This document shows, piece after piece, positions 12,258 through 24,721 of a stretch of DNA of 64,000 bases. Position numbers and translations under genes: made by a program. Source of the DNA: Cycas panzhihuaensis (taxonomy: Eukaryota > Cycadophyta). Below the pieces are notes generated by a model that did not search any database, was not told where the DNA came from, and worked only from the letters and a program-made list of their open reading frames with translations. How positions within the stretch are numbered: the first letter of the stretch is position 1; each line of letters starts with the position of its first letter. The DNA lies in assembly GCA_023213395.1 (NCBI GenBank), contig CM041465.1:250797741-250861740 (forward strand). Direction: 5' to 3'.

Positions 12258-14668
12258 ATGTTTACATCATTAAGATGAACTCTAAGACCATTTATAAAAT
12301 ACTCAAACTTATCTTTATCACATGTTTTAATAAAGATATTTGTAAGTTATTGGTCTATTAGCCTGCAGATAAGGTTAATCTCACCATCATGCACATGCTC
12401 TTTGATAAAATGGTGATGAACCTCTATGTGCTTGGCTTGTGTATGAAACACTATATACTTGGTTAACTTTGGCATATCTTAATTATCATAATGTAGCTTA
12501 ATGGGATGAGTTTACTCAAGTCTAGCCTCTTTAAGAATCCATCATAGTTAGATAATTTCATAAATCATATAACAATAACTTTATATTTTATATCAATGGA
12601 AGAATGAGTAATATTTGCTTACTTTTGTAATTCCATAAAATAACAATTGATATCTAAGTTTGAAATAATACCCTAAGGTTAATTTCCTATTATCCTGGTA
12701 TCCTAACTAATTAGAATTTGAGAACTCTTCCAAAGTGAAGATCTTGTTTTGTATATCATAAAGCTCATGCTACAATATTTCTTTTAGATATCTAAGTATC
12801 ATTTTCACAACATTCTAATGTATCTTATTGGGTTGAGACATAAATTTAGAATAGATCCCAACAACATACAAAATATCTAGTTTAATATTAGTCAAGTAAA
12901 GTTGATTATCTATTAGCAATTTAAAAAGGGTAGGATCTACAAATTTAGCTTCCTCATCAAATGTCAATTTGGTGTTAGTCTCTATAGGTGTTGATGATGA
13001 TTTGTAGTCCTTCATTTTGAACCTCTATAAAATGTATCATGTGTGCTTATCTTATGATATGAAAATGTTGCTAGTTACTACCACACTTCCATGCTAAGAA
13101 AGTAATAAAGAAGGCTGAGATCAGTTATCTCGAAACTTCTTTTTAGATCCCATTGAATACTTTCAACCATTACTTGGTGATTCCCAATAGTAATTAAATT
13201 ATCTATATATAAAATAATAAGAGTCACCCATTAGTTTTGAACCTTGATATATGGGTTCATATTTCATGAGAATCAATAAAAACTATGTCTAAAAAGTAAT
13301 AATTAATTTTGGAATACCTTGCATGTTATGCCTACTTCAGACCATATAAGGCTTTTTATAGGTCACATACCATATGCTGCTTACCATGAGTAATATATCC
13401 AAGAGGTTGCTCCAAATACACTTCCTCAGTTAAGTCATCATTAAAAAATGTACTCTTAACATCTATTTAATAAATTAGCTATTTATATTAGGTGATTAAG
13501 GCTACAATAATTTTGACGATCTTCATATTTACAATATACACAAAGGTCTCTTCATAATCAATGCCTTCTTTTTATTTAAAACCCTTTATAACTAAGCAAA
13601 CCTTGTAATGCTTAACTATACTATTAGAATAAAGTTTAATTTTATAGACCCATTTGCAATTAATTATTTATTTACCTTTTGGTAAATTAACTAAGTCCTA
13701 AGTTTTATTCTTTTGAATATAATGAATTTCATCATTTGTAATTACTTTCTACTTTTCATCATCGCATACCTCCTAAAAAAAAGAGAGCTCTTTCATAGTA
13801 AGCACTCTAGCCATAGGTGCATAGTTTATATTAGTTTATGGATGTATTTTATATGGTTGTTTCACTTTAACCTAGTGGGAACCAATAATTATTTGAAGAT
13901 ACCACTTGGATAATTTCTTTATCACTATTACAACTTTAATGTCGTATGCTTGTAAAGAATGTTATATGTCTAGTGTGCTAGTAGGACTGTGTGGTAAAGT
14001 TATAGAATTTGAAATAAATGGTAGAGATGTTCATGGTGATGATGAAGGGCATGGTATATATAAAGTTGAGGAGTTAGTAGATGTAGAATCCTCAATCATG
14101 ACTTTACCTTTATTAAGGAGAACTTGAATGGAGCTAAGGTCTAATTCCTTGTTATCTTCTATAAAGATAACATCTCTTATTAAATGCATTTTTTTGGTAA
14201 TAAGATCATAAACTTTGTAGGTTTTATTACTAATAACATATCTAATAAAAATGCATTTAAGTTTTTTATCATTAAATTTCCTTTGCTTTTCTCAGGTAAT
14301 GTGCATGAAATATATGCACTCTAATATGTGTAAATGATTAACCATAGGCTTTTGGCCAATCAAAGCCTCCTTGGGTGTCATGTTTTGAATTATTTTAATG
14401 GAACTTTTATTGGATAAGTAAGTAATATTTTAAACTACTTTTGCTTAATAGGTTTGAGAAAGGTCTTTAACTTACATCATGGCCTTAGATTTGCTAATAA
14501 GTATCATGTTTATTTGTTCTTTTGCACAATTTCATTGAAGCGTCTATGGTGCAAAAAATTATCATCGAATGCCATTAAATGCAAAACTAATGAAACTCCT
14601 TAGAGGTATATTTACCATCATTATTAGAACTAAGAATCTTGATTTGCATGTCTAACTCATTTTCAATT
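12258..14668 (-). pseudogene. R3 copia pol, distal part: IN C-terminus, RT, RNase H
   Basis: Minus strand. The distal integrase reads NRTIMNMTRAML near 14530-14560, then PKEALIGQKP near 14350-14380 and KKLKCIFIRYV near 14230-14280. RT has LYIDNLITIGNHQVM near 13180-13220, so the usual YVDD catalytic pair has become IDN. The RT end reads SSTPIETNTKLTF and ILYVVGIYSKFMSQPNKIH at 12815-13000. RNase H ends with HFIKEHVHDGEINLI and IFIKTCDKDKFEYF at about 12290-12430. The order IN before RT defines Ty1/copia. The reading frame is lost repeatedly. The integrase begins on the other side of R4 (21234 onward). Confidence 0.88.
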
Positions 14669-14685
14669 ACAAGCTTAAATTCTTT
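14669..14685. repeat. Left target-site duplication of LINE R4 (17 bp)
   Basis: acaagcttaaattcttt, repeated without mismatch at 21217-21233. On the minus strand the copia integrase frame is continuous across the two copies. Confidence 0.93.
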
Positions 14686-14840
14686 TTTTTTTTAATAAGG
14701 TAAAAAAAAGTTTATAAGTGGGTTTGAAATAGGATCCCACAGCCTAGTACATCAATTGACCATCACTAATCCATCATAGTTGATCATGACATCCCCATGG
14801 TCTAGGCATAGAGACTGCATTACTAGGACAAGCCCCATGG

Positions 14841-17800
14841 CTAGCTATCACAGACCCTGTCATTCTCTACCAGAACTATAAGATCCTTAGGAAAGTTGTT
14901 TCTTTAAATAGTAACTTCCTTATGCCTAACCCCCTATTTTGCCAAAAAGTTGGTTGCTTTGTTTCCTTCTCTCAACGTATGCCTTAACTGGACTTCTTCT
15001 AGGCCCTCTAGGCTCTCCTTCACATCATTGATCATAGTTAGGAATCTCCAGTCTGGGAGAGCAGAGCCTTTCAGTGAGTTGATAACCGTCAAAGAATCCC
15101 CCTTGATTACCAAACTCCTAGCACTGCCTTCTAGGGCTAAATCAATGGCTTTAAGCATGGCTCTCAGTTTTGTATAATGATTTGTTTGGTGATCATAATA
15201 GTCTGCAAAGGCCCATATAGAGTTCCCTAGGTTGTCTTTGCATAAGCCTCCACCCCCCGCTTCACCAGGGTTTCCTTTTGAAGCGCCATCGAAGTTGATT
15301 TTTAGCCAGGACTCCTCAGGGGGTAGCCAGGGAATGAATCTAACCTTGTCGATCTTTAATGCTAGCTCTAGCCCCCAATTTAGCAGGATCTTATTTTCCT
15401 TTAAGGTAATTTGTTTCTCCTTAATGTTTCTAACATTCTCTCTAATCTCCGTGCATATTCTATTGAGGATAGTATACTGGTCCATCTGACTCCCCTAGAA
15501 GATTCTTCTATTTCTTTCCTTCCATATATTCCATGACAATGTCAGAAATGCACTCTTCCAAATACCACTTAAGACTTTACTTCTATATGGGCTATGCCAA
15601 GCAGGCCATTGGACCATAACCTTTTCAGAAAAAGCCCAACATACTTCCAGTTTACTTAGTAGTTACCCCCATACCTCTCTCGAATAGGAACACCAAAGGA
15701 AAATATGGTTCATGGTTTCTTCCTCTTTGCAGCATAGAGTACACCTATTGGTCATGTAAAATCATCTCTTTTTGAGGTTATCCACTGTGAGAATTTTGTT
15801 CCTAAGGCAGATCCATAAAAAAATTACGATCTTAGGGATGAGCGGAAGTTTCCAGACCCCTTCCAATATTTCATTCCTCTAGTCTCCTCTCTCTAGACAT
15901 AGGAAGAGATATCCCTGTTTGGTAGCATACTCCCTGAAGGGATTTAAGGGCTAGACAACTGTGTCTGAGGAGGTCTTCCTTGGGATGTATCTTTTGCTCA
16001 AAATCCCTTTGATTTTGGAAAGTCCCTCCTAAGGTGTCTGCTCCCGCTAAAGTTCCTCGAAGTCTCTCCAACTTCCATCTCTCCCTGTCCCAATCCAATA
16101 ATCCTTTACATAGGAACTGTATAATCTTTCATAGGAGTCCTGGATGTGTGCTAGATCCAGATATTGCTTTAGGCCCTTGTCACAACACCACACATCCTCC
16201 CAGAACCTAATGGAGCTACCGTCTCCTAGCCTCCATTTTAGCCCTTCTCTTACTACTTTCCATGCTTTAAGGATGCTTCTCCATACTATAGAGCCAACCA
16301 GAGAAGCTAATTTTTCGATGAGAGAGCCACCTTGGAGGTATTTCCTTGTAAGGATCTTCTCCCACAGTCTCTCACCTCCTCTAACTAGGCATCAGCCTAG
16401 CTTAGCCCTAAGAGCTACATTAGAGGCTGGAATTTTTCTCAGGTTAAGGCCTCTAGCCCATTTCAGAGTGCAAACTTTATTCCAGCTCACCAGGTGTATC
16501 CTTTCTTTGTCCTCAGTCCTGGACCATAGAAATCTCTTTTAGATGGATTCTAGTGTAGATGATATTGCAGTCGGCATTCTAAAGATAGTCATCCAAAATA
16601 CTGGGATACTTTGAAGCATGGAAGCCACTAACTGGAGTTTCCCTACTAGACTTAGAAGAGCTCCCTTCCAACCAGCCAGCTTTCTTTGCATCCTATCAAT
16701 GAGGGGGTTCCACATGTCCTTAGTCATCTTACCTACGAAGAGGGGCATACTAAGATAAGTTGTGGGGAGCTTCTTGATGCCCATCTCTAGTATCATACTA
16801 ATCCTTCTTTGTGTGCCTCCTAGGGTGTTTAAGAAATAGATGCTATTTTTGTTCAAGTTTACCTTCTGATTCATGGCCATCTCAAAGTATCCGAAGATCT
16901 CCTTGAACTTAGAGGCCTCTTTTATGGCTGCCTTCCCCAAGAGGATATTGTCGTCAACAAATTGGTGGTGGACCACATTGTCCACCCCTGATGTCGGCCT
17001 TATTCCTTTAATAATCCCTTGTCTCCTAGTTGCCTCTATAGTTCTGCCCAACATTTCATCCATGGATATATATAGAAAGGAGGAGAGAGGATCTCCTTAT
17101 CTCAATCCTTTGAAACCCGAGAAGAATCTGGAAGAAGATCCGTTAATAATAATTGAGTATTGTGGGCTAGCTATACAAAGCTTAATCCAAGTCTGCCATA
17201 AATCCCCAAAGCTAAACGCCTTCAAGAAATCTAATAGGCAATCCCATGAGACCCTATCAAAGGCCTTTGTGAGGTCGATCTTAATGAGCATCGTAGGCTC
17301 CTTCCTCTCCTTAACTGAGTGGATTGTTTCATGGACCACTATATAGCCATCGTAGATCTGTCTTCCCTAGATAAAACCATCCTGGTTCTATGAGGTTATG
17401 TTCGGCATGATCTTCTTTAGTCTATTAGCTAGTACCTTAGTTAGGATCTTATATTTAACATTACAAAGGCTAATAGGGCGGAACTTCTCCATTCGTTTCA
17501 CTCCTTCCTTTTTTGGAATAAGGACAAGGAATGTAGCCTGCCATTCTTGTAGAATCTTCTAATTATAATAGAAATCTTGCAGTGCCTCCATAAGATCACT
17601 CTTAATGATATCCCAGAACTCTTGAAAGGACCCCTAAGGGAATCCATCGGGGCCCAGAGCCTTGTCTTTCTTCATGCCAAATAGAGCTAGTCTGACCTCA
17701 TCCTATGTAAAAGGAGCTGTTAGCCATTCATTCTGGGAGTCGTTCACCAATATGGGAATGTTCCTTAGGAAATCCTTCCTAATATCCTTGTCCCTATCCT

Positions 17801-19057
17801 ACGGCTCGATAATAGGTCCTTGAAGTAATCAGTAGCCAGATCCTTCATATCTTCCAAGGAGTTTACTACCGAGTCATCTTCCCTTTGTAGGCTAGTTATC
17901 ATGTTGCTCGCTCTATGCTTGGCAGTGGTCATATGGAAAAATTTAGTGTTTCTATCACCTTCGGCGAACCATATTGCCCTAGATTTCTACCTCCAGTGGA
18001 TTTCCTCTAAGTCAAGGATCTCCTCATAACTTTCAACCAATTACTTTTCTGTCTTGTCGATCTCTATGGACCTGCCCTCGCTTTGTATCCTATCAACGAT
18101 TTCTTTCAGATCCGTAATGGTTTTGTCCTTGAGAACATGGATGTTTTAGAAAACTTCCTTATTCCAAAATTTTACCTGCCTCTTTACCCAGTCTAGTTTC
18201 TTCGAGAATCTATACATGGCGTGGCCATGTATTTGAACATCCCACCATTGCTCAATCTTGTTACGGAAGTCGGGGTGTCTGAGCCACATCATTTCAAACC
18301 TAAAAGAAGACCCAGAGTATATCCCCAATTCTAAAAATTGAAATAGGAGTGGAGAGTGGTCTGAACTTATTCTCGGTAGAGCCTCCAAGGTAAAATCCTT
18401 AAAGCACCTTATCCAGTTGTAATTGACTAGCACTTTGTCTAGTTTAATTTGGATAAGGCGTTCCCTAATTCGCTTATTAGACCAGGTGTATGAAACACCC
18501 TTTAGCTTCATGTCTTCAAACCCCCCTTTTTGCAGGAAGCTACCGAACTCGTTCATACTGCTGGTCTATCCTCCTATACCCCCCCTTTTGTCTCTTCGGG
18601 ACAAAGCCATATTGAAATCCCCTACCAAAAGCCAAAGGGCTCTGCAACCCCTGTGGACTTCTAATATTCTATCCCATAACCTTTTCCTAACCTCTTAGAG
18701 GTTTGGGATATAAACATTAATGGCTAGCCATCTTAGATTGTTACTTTTATTGATTAGCCACGAAGAAATAAAGGCTTCCTTTACCAAATAAATTTCCCTA
18801 GACCACATGTTCAAGTCCCATAATACCATTAAACCTCCAGCTCCTTGAGCATATCCTACTTCTATGCCCTTTGCTTTCCTCCATATTTTATTTCTGATTC
18901 TTGGACCATTCTCCACGTTTAACTTTGTTTCCTGTAAAAACAATACATCTGGATGATGTCTGTTTCTCATGTCTCTAATGATTCTCTGTTTTAAGGGGGC
19001 ATTCAGTCCCCTAACGTTCCAAGATATGATTTTCATCTCTTTCTTCTTTGTTTCCAC
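14841..19057 (-). pseudogene. R4 LINE ORF2: endonuclease, RT, zinc knuckle, RNase H
   Basis: The start is either the ATG at 19057 or the inner one at 19036 (MKIISWNVRGLN). The APE endonuclease shows NVRGLN, LFLQETK and, near 18340-18370, ISSDHSPL. The RT carries TKAFDRVSWD at about 17260-17290 and the catalytic FVDDNILLG at about 16910-16940. A zf-RVT knuckle (TNRCTLCC then HIFLWCSY) lies near 15690-15760. The RNase H (15330 down to 14934) begins INFDGASKGNPGEAG and keeps IKGDS, but the second acidic residue, usually in an AEY motif, reads TKLRA. Several in-frame stops and shifts break about 1,400 codons. A final stop after a TGG-to-TAG change is at 14841-14843. ORF2 nicks the target and copies the RNA; the C-terminal RNase H is typical of plant L1 elements. 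Confidence 0.9.
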
Positions 19058-20465
19058 ACCTCTCTGACCTGACCTTTCGATGGGTCTCTTCTAGATTTGA
19101 GAATGGGTCCTTCGAGAAAGGCATCACTCAGAGTGTTTTGGTTGCCTTGGTCCACCTAGGCGACTGCCTCTCTTTCTCTAAGCAACTTCAGGGGAGGCAT
19201 GCCCACCCTCTTCTCTACACCCACGTCAAGAGTCTTCTTTTGGGTCTCAACCGTATTCGCTGAGGAGGAGTGGGGCAGCGTCCTAGGCCCAACTATTATG
19301 ACACCGACCCCTTCTGGGTACACCTAAGGCCTCGGGCCTTGGGCTACCTACTCCCCAACATCTGAGAGGGAATCCTCCACATTAGGATCAAAGCCTAGAT
19401 CTCAGACTGGAACACCTTCCGGCTTTGGATGGGTGCCAACTTGATCCTTTATAACATCAGGGGCCTCAATGAAGGGGTCCCCAAGAGTCCTCAAAGTTTA
19501 CCTTTTCGTCCTTATGTCTAGGGTTTCTGTCGCTTGGGCCTCTGTATGGGGGTCCCCTTGGGTTTCTAAGGTTTGCCCATCCTTCCCTATGTCTAAGGTT
19601 TCTGTCACCTGGGCCTCTGTATGGGGTCCCCTTGAGTTTCTAAGGTTTGCCCTTCCTTCCCTATGTCTAAGGTTTCTGTCGCCTCTTAGGTTTTCAACTC
19701 TGTGGTGTCTTCCTGTGTCCCTCCTGTTGGGTTCTTTATCCTTGGGCATCTATGTGGTAAGTGACCTAGAATTTTATATAACAAGCATATGAAGTTCTCA
19801 GTTTCGTAAAACAGTGGTTGTGCCTAATTTCCATCCTCTATGTCAATCCATAGTTTGTCTAGAAGGGGTTTGTTGACCCTAACGCAGAACCTAACATTTA
19901 TGAGTTTGCTTCTATTCTTGGTCATCGAGTCTACGGCTAGAAGAGGTCCCACAACTTTTGCAATACCTTTTAGCACTTCGGGGTTCCAATGATGTAAAGG
20001 GAGGCCCGACAATTAAATCCATATGGGTGCTTGTTTAATTCTGGGGGTGGAAGGGTCAAAGTCCCTATGCCATTTTTCTAGGATTAAGGCTCTTCTTCCA
20101 AACATCCAAGGAGCCCTTAAGAGTACATTGGTCATATCCTCATAGGAGAGAAATTTAAATAAGATGCATCCCTTTGGCATAGCTATCACTTCCACATTGC
20201 CTACCATTTTCTATTTGAACCTTATCCAACTTCTGATGGTTTCCAACACAGGTCTGGGTCTGGAGAATCTGCCGACAAGGTAATTTTCCTAGTATTTCTT
20301 AGTTTTCTCCACTAAAACCTAGGGAATTTTTAGTCCGACCTTATTATCTTATATAATAGGTATTAGATGGTAGGTTTCTTCATCATTTTCTCTTAACACT
20401 TCAGAGTAAGATCTCCCCTGCGTAAGGTTTAGATTCTAGCTTTGAAATGACGGTTCCTTTTCCAT
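19033..20465 (-). pseudogene. R4 LINE ORF1 (DUF4283-type RNA-binding protein)
   Basis: Starts at ATG 20465-20463 (MEKEPSFQS). A DUF4283-like domain follows: GCILFKFLSYEDMTNVL and APWMFGRRALILEKW at about 20080-20180, then GLPLHHWNPEVLKGIA and VNKPLLDKLWIDIEDGN down to 19824. A worn zinc knuckle (GHLPHRCP) lies near 19750. The rest is a basic, repetitive tail encoded by a 75-bp tandem repeat. The frame near the end stops at TGA 19035-19033, which overlaps the ATG at 19036-19034 (ATGA). At least two stops (after SFQS and after APIWI) and one frame change exist. In plant L1 elements ORF1 binds the RNA and shields it for import and copying. Confidence 0.82.
19474..19690 (-). repeat. 75-bp tandem repeat in LINE ORF1
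   Basis: Nearly three copies with period 75, the marker being gggcctctgtatgg at 19536 and again at 19611. As 75 is a multiple of three, it encodes a 25-residue repeat on the minus strand with the recurring words TETLDI and GDPHTEAQ. Confidence 0.88.
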
Positions 20466-21216
20466 GCTTAAATAACTGAAAAAAATAAATATAAAAACCA
20501 CATACAGGGTTGTATGGAGCTTACCATTGCCCTAGGTTCTCCAAAAAAATACGTAGAGTCTACCCTGCTATCTGGCTTTAGTACCTACTCTTCTCCCTTA
20601 GTTGAATGAGCCTGAGAGAGGCCTGTCCTCCCCGCCGCCTGACTTTTTTCTTGTTCTGGCATTATAGACCAGCCCTTGTTGGCTCGGTTCCAACTAGGAA
20701 TGTGGTTAGAAACCTTCCTGGGACACCCTTGAATCGAATCTTGTGTTCTCCATTCCCCTGTCCCTACTTTGCTGAGAGTTCATCCCGCGCAGATCGTGTT
20801 TGTTTCCTCTCTTCTGGATCTACTTGTCTTATAGTACTGCTCGAACCGGTACGAAACCTATATCTCATCCCCTTCTCCAACAACTGACTCCTTCCATCCT
20901 AAGAAGCTCTTTAGAATAAAAGATACCTTACTAGCCATGGCCTTTGCCTTGTCCTCTGCACTGCACCTTAGTATAGCATTCTCAAAAGTCGAACGATGCC
21001 CATCTCGACCCACTCAAACTGCCTACATGTCCTCCCAGAACCAAGAGAATGGGGTAGAAACTCCCCTACAACTAGAGGGGACTAACCCCGACTTAGCGTG
21101 GGACGATCCCCAGGACGACGGAGGGAGCTTACGCCCACAATGTTGCTTCAAAAACCTTACCAGTCGCCACCTTCTCTACAAAACCCTCGCACCATCCGTC
21201 GCACTCTTTCCCTTGC
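20466..21216 (-). other. R4 LINE 5' untranslated region / internal promoter
   Basis: About 750 bp upstream of ORF1 up to the target duplication. It is richer in G and C than the flanks and has no convincing coding frame on the element strand. In L1 elements this part holds the internal promoter; no specific box is identifiable. Confidence 0.6.
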
Positions 21217-21233
21217 ACAAGCTTAAATTCTTT
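21217..21233. repeat. Right target-site duplication of LINE R4
   Basis: Identical 17-bp copy of 14669-14685. It marks the LINE 5' end at 21216. Confidence 0.93.
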
Positions 21234-22990
21234 AATCTTGGTGAAAGATTCTAATTTATATTTAAGAAGGTAGACCTATAGTTTATATGAAAAATCATTA
21301 ATAAATATGATAAAATAAAGTGTGCCTCCAAGGGATTGTGTGGACATGGGGTCCATAGATATCAGAATGTACTAATTGGAAGAACCTTTGAGCTCCCCAT
21401 ATCTTACCTTTAGGAAATGAGTCTTGATATTATTTCCCCATCAAGCATGCTTTACAAAGACACCTTTTTTGTTGAAATATTGGGTAGGCTATATACCATA
21501 TATAATCTAAACATCAGTTTAGCACTTTCTAGGTTTAAATGGCCTAGTCTTTTATACCATAATTGATCTTTACTTTTTTATTATGAGACTAAGGCATGTG
21601 TGTTTCTAATTGTTGTATCTAATGTAAACACCATGGTTTTCATGACTAATAATAATAACTTGGTCTTTTTTATTCTTTATAATACATTTCTTATTTTTAA
21701 GAAGTATGTGTATTTATTACTTATCTAGTTGACTAGTAGCAAGTAAGTTTCTAGACATGTTAAGAACTATAAACATATTAATATTAGGAAATGATTCATT
21801 AGGGTTTTAATCATTTTCAATAGGAATAACTTTGTCAACTCCTATAATCTCAATAATAACATCATTCCTAGAAATTATTATTTCACCCTTGACTTCTTAA
21901 ATATTAATAGGAAATTAACATCACCTATCATATGACAGGATATGACTTAATTGACAACCCAAGCATTATCGTTATGATAATCAACAAAAGCATACAATAG
22001 TCTTTCATTTTAGTCATGTTACATTGTGTGGCTTTAATTGCCACTATGAAATCCACCACATTGATTATCATATGGGCCTTATCAACCTTCTTGAGAGTTG
22101 CCTCAATTTAGTCTCTATGGTAGTGGTTGAATTTTTAATTACATGTCATTCTATTTTGTTCTACATTTAGGTTATATGTGACTAATCTTACCATATTGAC
22201 ATGTGACTATTTTAGATTTAGTACTATTATGGTTGAGGTTCTAAAACTTATTTTAAAATTTTTGCTTAGGTACAAAGCATTATTTACCCTTGTATTTAGT
22301 GGTGAATACGCCTGATAGTCCTGCTTCTTCATGCTAAAGGTAGATATACCCTTCTTATAATAGTAGTCCTTCAAACTAATTAAAAGTTATGGTGGATAAT
22401 CTATTCTTGATGGAGAGATTTAAGATAAAGCTATTATAGTCCTTAAAAAAACTATTAATTATGGCCATTACTAGTTCTTCATTAGATATTGGTTTACAAA
22501 GTGTAGTTAATTAATTTCAAATTGTCTAAATAGTTAACAAATGTGTAATTATAGGTTTTATAAATGTCATACTAAATGATTTTGCTTCAAGCATTATGAT
22601 TTTTGCATAATCTTTCCTTTCATACAATAAAGTAATAATTTCCCATGCTTCTTTTAAAAAGTAGTGGATTCAATATTTTAATCAACATTATAACTTATTA
22701 ACAAATGTAAAAAAGTTAATGTTATTTCATCTTTAACATTAATTGCTTAAAGTGTAATGGGATTTGTTAGATCTACTAGATTTGGTAAAGTCATTGGCTT
22801 GATAATGGTGCCATGTACATAACCCCATAGTTCAATCATAATCATGAGGTTTTTTACTTACTTCTTCTGTGATATAAAATTTTCACCACTAGTAAGTTTT
22901 TGTATGTTTGCATTAAGCATTAAGGCAATTCTTTTTAAAGGTTAAGTTTTATAACTAAGTTAAGCTTGGAGACTTTCAATCTACATTGGT
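21234..22990 (-). pseudogene. R3 copia gag, protease and proximal integrase
   Basis: Minus strand. Just right of the LINE the integrase reads LVHSDISMDPMSTQSLGG near 21330-21370 and LYFIIFINDFSYKL near 21280-21330. These match the catalytic start of a copia integrase, with the residues around the first aspartate kept. Further up comes a GAG-pre-integrase stretch (CLCKACLMGK near 21440-21470). From about 22000 to 22900 a UBN2-type gag is traceable, for instance KKHGKLLLYCMKGKIMQK near 22600-22650. Stops and shifts are frequent. The gag start is not fixed; about 22990 is the upper limit of the signal. Confidence 0.72.
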
Positions 22991-24602
22991 TAAGTTCCAC
23001 TTGCAAAAATAATATTAACCCTAATCTATAAAGAGATCTAACAATTAAATATTGGAAGATAAAATAGAGTGTTTCACTTTAGATCATCCAACCTCAACCT
23101 ATAAAAGATCCAATAATTAGCCAAGAGTCAAATTAGTATAAATGAGGTAAGATTGATCTACACAATATACCATGCTTTCCCTAATATTCATAGCACCTTT
23201 TGTGAACCTCCCAACTTAAGTGAGTTTTTTTTTTTCTTTTTAGTGAGATAAGGTTGATTTATATGGTCATACTGTGCCATCCCTAATATTTGTAACACTA
23301 ATAGTAGCTTTTTTTAGCCTCCTAACTTAAGTAAATTTTATTTTTTAAAAATATTTTAAGTGATTAAATGGGGGTTGAAATTTATCCACTTTAGTAAGAA
23401 TATGCTAGAAATATGTGCACCTCGGTAAAAAAATTACTAACTTGTATGAACAAATAATACTCAAAACTAAAATGTAGTGCTTTAGTGCTTCCTTCCTTAG
23501 TATAAAAAAATGATTTAAAATATTGTGATCCCTCTTTTTAAGATTCCAAACACATAAAAAAAAAACTAGGATCAATAAATGATCCACCTCACACACTAAA
23601 AAATATAATTTTATTAATGTAGCCCATAGTTTTTTAGCTAGTTTACTCCTATTTTCTTATTTTTAGGATACTGCATAAGGAGCTTAATCATGAAAAACAA
23701 GAAATTTTTTACACTTTAGAAGAGAAAAAACATAATAAACTTGGTGTTTTAATTACCAAACTATATGTAAATTTTTTAAAGTCAAATGTGTGATTTTCAC
23801 ACACACAAAAAAGTCATGTTATGAAGTGTTTTTTGTTATAAAAACTGTAAGAAAAGATGATCTTTCCAAACTTTAGGAGAGGCTTAATATTAAACTTAGA
23901 ATATTCATGAAATATTCTAAAATTTGTAAACTTAAGTTTATAACTTAGGTCATATTAAACCAAAAAAAAAACTCATTGTTCTTATGATAGATGGTGACTC
24001 ATAAAGATCAATTTTTTTTATTTTTTAAGGGAATGCTTTGACATTTATCAATTTCGATCAGTTTCTAAGTTTCTAATAACTTTATGAGTGTGTAATGAAT
24101 GGATCATGTTGTTTCATATAGGCATACAACCATAAATAGAAGCTAACCATGATACAAGATATACCACAAAAATGATTGGACAAAGATGCCACATGAGATA
24201 GTCTAAATCATGAAGGGAAGTTATGACAAAACTAAGAGCCACATAGAAAAGGCCATAGATAGGAATCTCACTCAAACCACAAGCTATATGGGAAAGATTA
24301 GCCATGGTTTATTTAGGCCATGGAGAGATCATAGTCAAGAAATCAACCTAATCCATAGTGATACATAGAGCCACCTCATTAAAATTGAAGAATATTAAAA
24401 ATGTCACTATATAAAATGAACCACTAATGGCATGAGAGATGGATTGTAGGCTTGAAATGGAACCATAAACCATATATATGTCACTATACAAAATGAACCA
24501 CTAATGGCATGAGAGATGGATTGTAGGCTTGAGATGGATTGCCTTTGTTTGGTGAAGGTGATTACCAAAGATGAATAAGCACCCTCCTTTCATAAAGCCT
24601 AA
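22991..24602 (-). other. R3 5' leader, with 77-bp duplication
   Basis: A 1.6-kb untranslated leader between gag and PBS, AT-rich, with homopolymer runs and no coding sense. A tandem duplication with period 77 lies at 24401-24540; each copy contains ccactaatggcatgagagat. Confidence 0.65.
24401..24540. repeat. 77-bp tandem duplication in R3 leader
   Basis: atgtcactat begins at 24401 and again at 24478. The following roughly 60 bases are nearly identical in both copies. Confidence 0.88.
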
Positions 24603-24620
24603 CTCCTAACTCTGATACCA
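24603..24620 (-). other. R3 primer-binding site
   Basis: Plus strand ctcctaactctgatacca. On the minus strand it starts TGGTATCAGAG, complementary to the initiator tRNA-Met end for the first 11 bases. It stands two bases from the LTR. Confidence 0.85.
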
Positions 24621-24622
24621 AA

Positions 24623-24649
24623 TGTGAGAAGGAAGATCTAATTAGAAGA

Positions 24650-24721
<72 letters not shown>

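Larger units (their letters stand above)
14686..21216 (-). mobile_element. R4: full-length plant L1 LINE inside R3
   Basis: A 6.5-kb non-LTR retrotransposon on the minus strand, bounded by a perfect 17-bp target duplication. It has a short poly-A remnant at its 3' end (T run at 14686-14692 on the plus strand). From 5' to 3' it carries a GC-richer 5' region, ORF1 with a DUF4283-type domain, and ORF2 with APE-type endonuclease, RT, zinc knuckle and RNase H. Its GC content and codon integrity are clearly better than those of the copia around it, so it arrived later. A few stops and frame shifts remain, so it is probably inactive. Completeness at the 5' end is unusual, since most LINE copies are 5' truncated. 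Confidence 0.93.

Noticed and set aside
13906-14127. Plus-strand frame of 73 codons
   Set aside because: Antisense to the copia integrase-RT linker of R3, whose minus-strand reading makes sense.
16144-16542. Plus-strand frame of 132 codons (and those at 16873, 15232, 14950)
   Set aside because: Shadows of LINE ORF2, which has clear RT and RNase H motifs on the minus strand.
24651-24719. Coding reading of the GA run (Leu/Ser repeat protein)
   Set aside because: Pure microsatellite inside an LTR; the frame is an artefact.
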